Below are positions 15,766-23,071 of a DNA stretch of 64,000 bases, piece after piece (within the stretch, counting starts at the first letter, position 1; each line of letters starts with the position of its first letter). The position numbers and the translations under genes are program-made. Origin of the DNA: Bog-105 sp965277435. GTDB lineage: Bacteria; Acidobacteriota; Terriglobia; Bryobacterales; Bryobacteraceae. Below the pieces are notes generated by a model, which worked only from the letters and a program-made list of their open reading frames with translations, made no database searches and was not told the DNA's origin. The DNA lies in contig OZ255821.1 in the NCBI GenBank assembly GCA_965277435.1, positions 5,766,001 through 5,830,000 of the forward strand, given 5' to 3'.

Positions 15766-17553
15766 ATGGCACAGCGGATTGAAGATTACGCGCTGATCGG
15801 CAATAATACGACGGCGGCACTGGTAGGACGCAACGGATCGATCGACTGGCTCAGCTTTCCGCGATTCGACTCGGAGGCTTGTTTTGCGGCACTGCTGGGA
15901 TCGCGTTATAACGGGCGCTGGATTATAGCGCCGACTGCGGACGAGACGCAGGTGAAGCGGCGATACCGAGACGGCACGCTGGTGCTAGAGACAGAATTCA
16001 CGACGCCCGAAGGAACGGTGGTGGTGATCGACTGCATGGACCGGCGCGGGCATAATCAGGACGTCATCCGGCTGGTGCGGGGCGTGCGCGGCAGCGTGGC
16101 GATGTACATGGAACTCGTGCTGCGGTTCGATTACGGGCAAGTGGTGCCATGGGTGCGGCGGCTGAAAGATGGACGGGTGCAAGCGATTGCGGGACCGGAC
16201 CGGGTGACGCTGGCAACCACCGCGCCACTATGCGGCGAAGACCTGATGACCCTCTCCGACTTTCGCGTGGAAGCGGGACAAGAGGTGCCGTTCACATTGA
16301 CGTGGTCAAACTCGTTTACACATGAACCGCCGCAGGTGGACGCGGGGACTGTGATTGAAAACGTGACGGAAGGATGGAAGCAATGGTCGGGTAAACAGAG
16401 CGAGGATGGTCCTTACGTAGAGCCGCTACTTCGCTCGCTGATTACGCTGAAGGCGCTGACGCATCACGCGACGGGCGGCATTGTAGCGGCCCCGACGACT
16501 TCCCTGCCCGAAGAGATAGGCGGCGAGAGGAATTGGGATTACCGCTATTGCTGGTTGCGCGATTCGACGTTCACGCTGCTGACGTTGCTCGGATCGGGCT
16601 TTACAGATGAGGCGAAGGAATGGCGGGACTGGCTGATGCGGGCGGTGGCTGGAGATCCGAAGCATTTGCAGATTATGTACGGATTGAGCGGGGAGCGCCG
16701 GCTCACGGAATTTGATTTGCCAGAGCTGCCCGGCTATGAAGCGTCTTCGCCGGTGCGTATAGGCAATGCGGCGTCGGAGCAACTGCAACTGGATGTGTAT
16801 GGCGAGGTGATGTCGTCGCTGTATATCTCGCGCAAGGTGGGTTTGCCTTTGTCGCAGGAGAACTGGGGTTTACAGCGGGCGTTGATGGCTCACCTGGAAA
16901 GGATCTGGTCGGGCCCGGACGACGGCATCTGGGAGATACGCGGACCTCGGAGACATTTCGTGTTTTCGAAAGTAATGGCGTGGGTAGCGTTCGACCGGGC
17001 TATAAAAACCGTGGAGGAGTTTGGTGAAAAAGGTCCGGTGGACCGGTGGCGCAAAGTGCGCGCGGAGATCAAAGCAGAAATTCTACTACTCGGCTACAGC
17101 CAATCCAAGCAGGCTTTCGTGCAGTATTACGGAAGCACGGAATTGGATGCGAGCTTGCTCCTTATGCCAATCAGCGGTTTTCTGCCGGCGGACGACGAGC
17201 GCATCAAAGGCACGGTGGCTGCAATCGAGAAGGACCTGATGCACGGTGGGCTGGTGGCGCGCTATAACACTTCCAGCAAGGTGGACGGGCTCGGCGGCAG
17301 CGAAGGCGCGTTTTTGGCTTGTAGTTTCTGGATGGTGGACAATTATGTTTTGCAGGGACGGCTGGACGAGGCGAAGGCGCTGTTTGAGAGGCTGCTGGCG
17401 TTGCGGAACGATGTTGGATTGTTATCTGAAGAATATGACGTGAAAGAGCAACGGCAACTCGGAAATTTTCCGCAAGCATTTTCGCATTTATCGCTGGTGC
17501 ATGCGGCACAATCGCTCTCAGATGCGCTGGCGGGGCGGCCGCCGCGCCATTGA
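15766..17553 (+). CDS. glycoside hydrolase family 15 protein (glucoamylase/trehalase type)
   Basis: 595 residues with no signal peptide, so cytoplasmic. The N-terminus IEDYALIGNNTTAALVGRNGSIDWLSFPRFDS is the standard start of bacterial GH15 proteins with a beta-sandwich domain to about residue 230. The (alpha/alpha)6 barrel follows, with GERNWDYRYCWLRDS (about residue 255) and a conserved QLDVYGEVM block near 343. The second catalytic acid is expected near LLSEEYD (about 550). The family includes glucoamylases, trehalases and isomaltose glucohydrolases. The ATG directly follows the glucose dehydrogenase stop, so both are probably made together to convert an intracellular glucan or trehalose to gluconate. 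Confidence 0.9.
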   Translation: MAQRIEDYALIGNNTTAALVGRNGSIDWLSFPRFDSEACFAALLGSRYNGRWIIAPTADETQVKRRYRDGTLVLETEFTTPEGTVVVIDCMDRRGHNQDVIRLVRGVRGSVAMYMELVLRFDYGQVVPWVRRLKDGRVQAIAGPDRVTLATTAPLCGEDLMTLSDFRVEAGQEVPFTLTWSNSFTHEPPQVDAGTVIENVTEGWKQWSGKQSEDGPYVEPLLRSLITLKALTHHATGGIVAAPTTSLPEEIGGERNWDYRYCWLRDSTFTLLTLLGSGFTDEAKEWRDWLMRAVAGDPKHLQIMYGLSGERRLTEFDLPELPGYEASSPVRIGNAASEQLQLDVYGEVMSSLYISRKVGLPLSQENWGLQRALMAHLERIWSGPDDGIWEIRGPRRHFVFSKVMAWVAFDRAIKTVEEFGEKGPVDRWRKVRAEIKAEILLLGYSQSKQAFVQYYGSTELDASLLLMPISGFLPADDERIKGTVAAIEKDLMHGGLVARYNTSSKVDGLGGSEGAFLACSFWMVDNYVLQGRLDEAKALFERLLALRNDVGLLSEEYDVKEQRQLGNFPQAFSHLSLVHAAQSLSDALAGRPPRH

Positions 17554-17559
17554 CATTGA

Positions 17560-18117
17560 TTAAGCGCGCTCGAGATAGCTACCGTCTGAGGTACTCACGC
17601 GGATCTTCTCTCCTTCGTTGATGAAAGGTGGAACCTGCACAACCAGGCCGGTCTCGAACTTAGCAGGTTTGGTGACGTTAGAAACTGTTGCGCCTTTCAG
17701 GCCGGGCTCGGTCTCGAGTACGGTCATTTCGACGCTGGGCGGGAGTTCCACGCTGATGGGCCGGCCTTCGTAGAACTCGATATTCACTTTCAGATTTGGG
17801 ATCAGGTAGAGCACTCCATCGCCCAGGGTGTCTTTGGTGAGATGCATCTGCTCGAAGGTTTCGGTATTCATGAAGTGAAACGATTCGCCGTCGTCGTAGA
17901 GGTATTCCATTTCCTGCTCGTCGAGCGAAACTCGCTCTACTTTGTCTTCCGAAGAGAAGCGGTGTTCGATCATCGAACCGGAGCGCAGATTGCGCATTTT
18001 TGCTTGCACGAAGCCGCGCAAATTGCCAGGCGTCCGATGAACCATGCTGAATACGGAATGCAGTTCGTTGTTGAACTTGACCACCATTCCGGGACGCAAT
18101 TGAGTGGATGCAATCAT
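17560..18117 (-). CDS. efp: translation elongation factor P
   Basis: 185 residues from the ATG at 18117; an ATG eight codons upstream adds a non-conserved MLDWMLIF and is not chosen. The three beta-barrel domains are complete, with LYDDGESFHFMNTETFEQ in domain 2 and ETEPGLKGATVSNVTKPA and TSDGSYLERA in domain 3. EF-P relieves ribosomes stalled on proline runs. The tip loop reads RTPGNLRGF: Asn sits where E. coli has the modified Lys34 (PGKGQ) and Pseudomonas the rhamnosylated Arg. Neither modification is therefore expected at that position. It converges on the GH15 gene, with 6 bp between stops. Confidence 0.95.
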   Translation of the reverse strand: MIASTQLRPGMVVKFNNELHSVFSMVHRTPGNLRGFVQAKMRNLRSGSMIEHRFSSEDKVERVSLDEQEMEYLYDDGESFHFMNTETFEQMHLTKDTLGDGVLYLIPNLKVNIEFYEGRPISVELPPSVEMTVLETEPGLKGATVSNVTKPAKFETGLVVQVPPFINEGEKIRVSTSDGSYLERA

Positions 18118-18147
18118 GAAAATTAACATCCAGTCTAACAAGGAGAT

Positions 18148-18170
18148 GGCAGGCTGAAGCCTACCCTACG
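18148..18170 (+). repeat. dispersed palindromic repeat, family A, copy 3
   Basis: AGGCTGAAGCCTACCCTACG lies between the efp start and the stop of the next minus-strand gene (18176). It could act as a terminator for the latter. Confidence 0.6.
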
Positions 18171-18175
18171 AGTTG

Positions 18176-19375
18176 CTAACGCCTGTTTTGCGAGGCCACA
18201 CAGACTTTCCCGGCGGTGTCGTTCGGCACTGGCCACATGCCTCCGGGATCGGCCTGTTCGGTAGTCCGCTGCTTGTTTCGCTCGAAAGTGACGGGCGCTT
18301 TGGGCTTTAAACTCGAGACGATTACGGATTGATTATTGATGCGAGCCGGAACGTTAAGGCAGGGGCTCGCGATGGCAAGCAACTTTAGTGTGCCGAACTG
18401 GCGAGCCTGCGCGGGCGAAGTTTCGCAATTGATTTTCTGAGTTCCAACGGGTGAGATGGCCGTCCAGCAGGACTTCGCGTCCCAGTTGTCGCGCGCGAAC
18501 AAAATGCCTGCCGGATCGTAGGTCCATGGGTCCATATTCTGGTAGGCGATGCCGGGCAAGTACGGGTCGGCCCAAAGAAATTCATAGGCTACGCCGGGTC
18601 CGTCGCGCAGCATTTGACTTTCCTCCATGGCCCAGCCCTGTAGAAACTGTGAGTTCTCCATATTGGGATCGATTGAGACCAGGGCTAGGGCCGCGATGTG
18701 CGCCATCCAGTCGGGATGTTCGACCTGGTCGGGTTTTAAACTGAGCAGGAATTCCTTGGGCAGGTGCGAAAAGAATTGCGGCTCGTCGGTTCGGAGATCG
18801 TTGCGGGTACTGCTACGGGCAGCGAGTAGAAATTCGCACATTTGGTAGAGGGTCTTCGGGGCTAAGAGCCTGGTATTGTGCACGTCCTGGCGAAAGGCCG
18901 GCCAACCCGATGAGATAGCTGGTTGGGGGTCCTGATCCTTGGCAATCGCGAGGAAAACGTTGTTTCTGGCCTGGTCAGTTACAAACATCCGGGTAACGAT
19001 TTTGCAGCCTGGTTCTTCCAGCGCTTTTCGCTGTTGAGGCGAAATTGCGTCGCCGATCCAGTCAAGCACCAGTGCCGTCTCACGGCGTTCACATTTGTGG
19101 ACTACTGCCCAGGCGATCGCTTCTTCGCCCCGCTGCCGATCGTGCGTAATTGCGTAGTATAAAGCCAATTCAAAGCCGCGTTCTGAAGAGTCGATACCGC
19201 TTTGCACGCGCTGCTCGAAATTCTGCCAGCGTACGGTCTGACGTTCGCGGTCGCGCTGCAGGCGGCGCAAGAGTTTCGGGGTCAACAGCAGGCTGGGAAT
19301 GTGGGGCGTTTCCTGCGCTTGCGCTGCGGCGGAGGCAACCAGGCAGGCGAGGAAAAGGCTGACAAGTAGTTTCAC
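18176..19375 (-). CDS. secreted hypothetical protein
   Basis: 399 residues with a signal peptide (MKLLVSLFLACLVASAAAQAQ). The body is rich in helices and Trp (RWQNFEQRV, ALYYAITHDRQRGEEAIAWAV, WAMEESQMLRDGPGVAYEFLWADPYLPG), a look shared with alpha/alpha-barrel proteins such as polysaccharide lyases, but I cannot place it in a named family. The C-terminus has a beta-rich part. It is divergent from recO with 95 bp between starts. Secretion is well supported; the function is unknown. Confidence 0.75.
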   Translation of the reverse strand: MKLLVSLFLACLVASAAAQAQETPHIPSLLLTPKLLRRLQRDRERQTVRWQNFEQRVQSGIDSSERGFELALYYAITHDRQRGEEAIAWAVVHKCERRETALVLDWIGDAISPQQRKALEEPGCKIVTRMFVTDQARNNVFLAIAKDQDPQPAISSGWPAFRQDVHNTRLLAPKTLYQMCEFLLAARSSTRNDLRTDEPQFFSHLPKEFLLSLKPDQVEHPDWMAHIAALALVSIDPNMENSQFLQGWAMEESQMLRDGPGVAYEFLWADPYLPGIAYQNMDPWTYDPAGILFARDNWDAKSCWTAISPVGTQKINCETSPAQARQFGTLKLLAIASPCLNVPARINNQSVIVSSLKPKAPVTFERNKQRTTEQADPGGMWPVPNDTAGKVCVASQNRR

Positions 19376-19470
19376 TAGACGCTCGTCTTCACTTGTACCT
19401 CATGCCTCTGCTACGCTGTTAGTTTCACCGGCGGCCCGCCGCTCCGGCTGCGGCGAGAAGTCAACGACCC

Positions 19471-20124
19471 ATGCCGGTCCGGGTAAGTGAAACCTACGTT
19501 CTGCGCACCTATCCTTTTCGTGAATCCGATCTCATCGTCAGCTTCTTTACTCGTGACTTTGGGAAACTGCGCGGTGTGGCTTATCGCGCACGTAAACCGA
19601 AGAGTAATTTCGGCTCCGGCCTGGAACGATTGTCGCTTGTAAAGTTGTCTTACTCGCAAAAAGAAAACCGGGAACTGGCGTCGCTGAACGGCTGCGAACT
19701 GGTGCAGTCGCAATTCGATTTGATCACGGACTTCGATGCGAGCGTGGCGCTCGATTACCTGGCCGAAGTAAGTGATCATTTGTTGCCTCCGAACGAACCG
19801 AATGAGCGCTACTTCCGGCTGCTTGCCACCGTGCTCGACTTCATGCATGAGCACGCCCCGGGCGCCATTTGGACGGCGGTCACATACTTTACGCTCTGGG
19901 CCACACGGCTTTCAGGATTCCTTCCGGATCTCGACGGAGACCATCGCCTCTCTTCGGCGACGCGTGAACTAGCGGCCGAGATGCTCTGTACTCCGATCAG
20001 TGCTCTTGCGCCGCGCAACTGGAACAAAAATACGGCTCTCGACCTGCGGCGATTATTGATTGGCCAAATGGAGGGGCATGTAGAGCGACGCTTCCATACG
20101 CCCACCATGCTCGAGGCGCTCTGA
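19471..20124 (+). CDS. recO: DNA repair protein RecO
   Basis: 217 residues. The N-terminal OB fold is typical: ETYVLRTYPFRESDLIVSFFTRDFGKLRGVAYRARKPKS. A helical domain follows, with ALDYLAEVSDHLLPPNEPNERYFRLL. RecO loads RecA on gaps and anneals strands in the RecFOR pathway. The protein is about 25-35 residues shorter than those of E. coli or B. subtilis. It lacks the Cys-rich zinc site seen in many RecO proteins; only two Cys are present. It is the first gene of a recO-glyQ-glyS-ppdK run; its stop overlaps the Shine-Dalgarno sequence of glyQ. Confidence 0.88.
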   Translation: MPVRVSETYVLRTYPFRESDLIVSFFTRDFGKLRGVAYRARKPKSNFGSGLERLSLVKLSYSQKENRELASLNGCELVQSQFDLITDFDASVALDYLAEVSDHLLPPNEPNERYFRLLATVLDFMHEHAPGAIWTAVTYFTLWATRLSGFLPDLDGDHRLSSATRELAAEMLCTPISALAPRNWNKNTALDLRRLLIGQMEGHVERRFHTPTMLEAL

Positions 20125-20134
20125 GGCGGTGGCC

Positions 20135-21037
20135 ATGGATTCTTTTCAAGACACGATCTTCAAGCTGAAACACTATTGGGCCGATCGAGGCGCGATCATT
20201 CAGGAACCTTACGATCTGGAAGTAGGGGCGGGGACGATGGCTCCTGAAACCTATCTACGCGTGCTTGGCCCTAAGCCGTATCGGGTGGCTTATGTGCAGC
20301 CCAGCCGGCGGCCAGCAGATGGACGCTACGGCGAGAATCCGAACCGTCTTTACAAGCACCAGCAGCTGCAGATCATTTTGAAGCCGACGCCGGCAGATGT
20401 TATCGAGCAATACCTGGGCAGCTTGGCAGCGATCGGCATCGACCTTCGGAAACACGACATCAAGTTCGAGGAAGACAATTGGGAGGCGCCGACGCTAGGG
20501 GCTTGGGGCATTGGCTGGCAGGTGATGCTCGACGGTTTGGAGATCACGCAGTTTACTTATTTTCAGCAGTGCGGCGGCATGGATCTGGCGGTGGTTCCCG
20601 CTGAAATTACTTACGGTCTCGAGCGCATTGTGGCGTTTCTGCAGAATGTGGAGAGCGTGTACGAGATCGAATGGGCGCCCGGCTTCAAGTACTCCGAGGT
20701 GCGCCTGGCGGATGAGGAACAGTTTTCTGTTTACAACTTTGAACTAGCGGATGTGGCGGCGCTCTGGCAGGAGTTCGAAATTCACGAACGCGAGGCGGAA
20801 CGTTTGTTGCAGCTCTTTACACGACAGGAAGACAAGCGGCGGTTTCCAGTGCTGGCTGCCTACGAACAGGTGCTGAAATGTTCGAACCTGTTCAACCTGC
20901 TGGATGCGCGTGGGGCGATAAGTGTGACCGAGCGGGTGGGGATTATTGCACGAGTGCGAAAGCTGGCGGTGGGCGCGGCACACGCGTGGGTGGAACAACA
21001 AAGCGTTGGGATGAATGGCGCGGAGGTTGCGCGTTAG
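20135..21037 (+). CDS. glyQ: glycine-tRNA ligase alpha subunit
   Basis: 300 residues from the ATG at 20135, which has GAGG eight bases upstream; a GTG two codons earlier is too close to that site. The class II signature is plain: FQDTIFKLKHYWADRGAIIQEPYDLEVGAGTMAPETYLRVLGPKPY, then QPSRRPADGRYGENPNR. Length and sequence match the tetrameric bacterial enzyme's catalytic subunit, which activates glycine with ATP. glyS starts at the very next base after its stop. Confidence 0.96.
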   Translation: MDSFQDTIFKLKHYWADRGAIIQEPYDLEVGAGTMAPETYLRVLGPKPYRVAYVQPSRRPADGRYGENPNRLYKHQQLQIILKPTPADVIEQYLGSLAAIGIDLRKHDIKFEEDNWEAPTLGAWGIGWQVMLDGLEITQFTYFQQCGGMDLAVVPAEITYGLERIVAFLQNVESVYEIEWAPGFKYSEVRLADEEQFSVYNFELADVAALWQEFEIHEREAERLLQLFTRQEDKRRFPVLAAYEQVLKCSNLFNLLDARGAISVTERVGIIARVRKLAVGAAHAWVEQQSVGMNGAEVAR

Positions 21038-23020
21038 ATGGCCGAGTTTCTTCTGGAAATCGGGACGGAGGAGATTCCGGACTGGATGATAGAACCGGCA
21101 CTGCTGGATTTGCGAGACAAGTTCGAAGCGGCTTTTTCTGCGTTCGGGGGTTCGTCTATCGAGACAAATGCGACGCCGCGGCGGCTAGTGCTGCGGGCCG
21201 AAGGACTTAACGTGCAGGCGCCGGACGTGCAAAGTCTCGTGCCAGGTCCGTATCTCTCGGCGGGTCCGAAAGCGGCTGAGGGATTCGCCCGCAAGTACTC
21301 GGTTTCGCTGGACGACCTCAAGAAAGCGCAGGATGTCAAAGGGGAGCGCTATGTTTTCCGGCAAGTGATCCAAGGTCAGAATCTGGGGACAGCACTGGCG
21401 AAGAAGCTGCCAGATCTTATCGCGGCAATTCCGTTTCCGAAGGCGATGACGTGGCCTGGAAGCGATGGCGTACGGTTTATACGGCCGATTCGCTGGATTC
21501 TGGCATTGCTAAATGATGCGGTGGTTGAGTTTTCTCTGATTGGATTGCGGTCAAATAATACGACACGGGGCCATCGTGTCCTGGGTTCTGGGCAACCGAT
21601 CGCCGTTACCCTAGAGAGCTATGAGAGAGAACTGGGCAGCAATGGAGTGATCCTTCGGGCCGAGGCGCGTAGGCAGCGGATTCAATCGGAATTGCCACCG
21701 CAGGTACATCATGACGAGGAACTACTGACTACGCTGGTGTATCTGACTGAGTTCCCTTCCGTCGTACGCGGCAGCTTTGATCCGGCTTATCTCGCGCTGC
21801 CCAAGGAGATTCTTTCGACCGTGATGCGTCATCACCAGCGCTACTTTTCGATGGTGAAAGAGGACGGTTCATTGCTGCCCGAGTTTGTCGCGGTGACCAA
21901 CACGGATGGTGATCCCAACGGTTTGATCCGGCAAGGGAATGAACGCGTTTTGCGTGCGCGTTTCAATGATGCGCGCTTCTTCTGGGAAGCGGATCAGCGA
22001 AAAAAGCTGGTTGACAGGGTCGATGAATTAGGGAAGATCACGTTCCAGGCGAAGCTGGGGAGTTATCACGATAAGACGACACGCGTAGTGGAGCTGGCTT
22101 CGCGGCTGGCTGTCGTTTTGGATGCTGATGCGAGCGCTGTAACGCGCGCAGCACTGCTCCTGAAATGCGATCTGACCACCGACATGGTGAAGGAATTAAC
22201 CGAACTACAGGGCGTGGTTGGCGGACTGTATGCCAGAGCGCAAGGCGAGAGCGAAGCCGTGTCGCGCGCCATCTACGAGCATTACAAACCGGTCAGCATG
22301 GAGGACTCGATTCCCAGCACGGTCGAGGGCCAGGTGGTTGCGCTGGCCGATAAACTCGACACGATGCGGGAGTGCTTTCGAATCGGTTTGATTCCCACTG
22401 GTTCTAAAGATCCATTTGCCTTGCGGCGTGCGGCACAGGGGATCGTCCGCATTCTGTTTGAAGCGCGGCTTCCGCTCGAACTGTTGAGCATGGTAGAAGA
22501 TGTCGCCGAACTGCCCGGCTTTCTTCGGGAACGGATTAGTTTTTATCTACGCGAGGCGCGCGGCTATGCCTATGACGAAGTAAATGCCGCGATCGCCGCG
22601 GGGGTGACTACGCTGGCCGATCTGGCGGACCGGGTAGCGGCGATCCATGGGATTCGGTCAACGGAAGATTTCGAACCGGTGGCGGGGAGTTTTAAACGAA
22701 TTCAGAATATCTTGAAGCAGGCGCAGATAGAGCACGCGCCGCACATAAATCCCGAACTGCTGACGCGTGGGCCGGAGAAAGACCTTTTCGACTGTTTTCT
22801 GGCGAGCCGGGAAAAGGCCGAATCCACGACGGACTACCGCGTGAAACTGGAGCTGATGGCTTCGCTGCGCCCGCAAGTGGATCGCTTCTTCGATAAAATT
22901 CTGGTGAACGATCCAGATCCTGCGATTCGGGGAAATCGGCTGGCTTTGCTACACAGCCTGTTGACGCAATTTTCCAACATTGCTGATTTTTCCGAAATCG
23001 TGACACAGGGCGGCTTGTAA
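21038..23020 (+). CDS. glyS: glycine-tRNA ligase beta subunit
   Basis: 660 residues, close to the usual 690. It starts FLLEIGTEEIPDWMIEPAL, with the conserved LEIGTEEIP of all GlyS proteins. The central HD-like region (DNA-coded near 21820) has MRHHQRYFSMVKEDGSLLPEFVAVTN, and the C-terminal anticodon-binding domain ends KILVNDPDPAIRGNRLALLHSL. It recognises tRNA-Gly in the alpha2-beta2 enzyme. Its start codon follows directly on the glyQ stop. Confidence 0.96.
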   Translation: MAEFLLEIGTEEIPDWMIEPALLDLRDKFEAAFSAFGGSSIETNATPRRLVLRAEGLNVQAPDVQSLVPGPYLSAGPKAAEGFARKYSVSLDDLKKAQDVKGERYVFRQVIQGQNLGTALAKKLPDLIAAIPFPKAMTWPGSDGVRFIRPIRWILALLNDAVVEFSLIGLRSNNTTRGHRVLGSGQPIAVTLESYERELGSNGVILRAEARRQRIQSELPPQVHHDEELLTTLVYLTEFPSVVRGSFDPAYLALPKEILSTVMRHHQRYFSMVKEDGSLLPEFVAVTNTDGDPNGLIRQGNERVLRARFNDARFFWEADQRKKLVDRVDELGKITFQAKLGSYHDKTTRVVELASRLAVVLDADASAVTRAALLLKCDLTTDMVKELTELQGVVGGLYARAQGESEAVSRAIYEHYKPVSMEDSIPSTVEGQVVALADKLDTMRECFRIGLIPTGSKDPFALRRAAQGIVRILFEARLPLELLSMVEDVAELPGFLRERISFYLREARGYAYDEVNAAIAAGVTTLADLADRVAAIHGIRSTEDFEPVAGSFKRIQNILKQAQIEHAPHINPELLTRGPEKDLFDCFLASREKAESTTDYRVKLELMASLRPQVDRFFDKILVNDPDPAIRGNRLALLHSLLTQFSNIADFSEIVTQGGL

Positions 23021-23071
23021 CCAGCCCGCAAGATTTTACACGCTATCCGAATTTAGGAGAAAAGACCGGAA

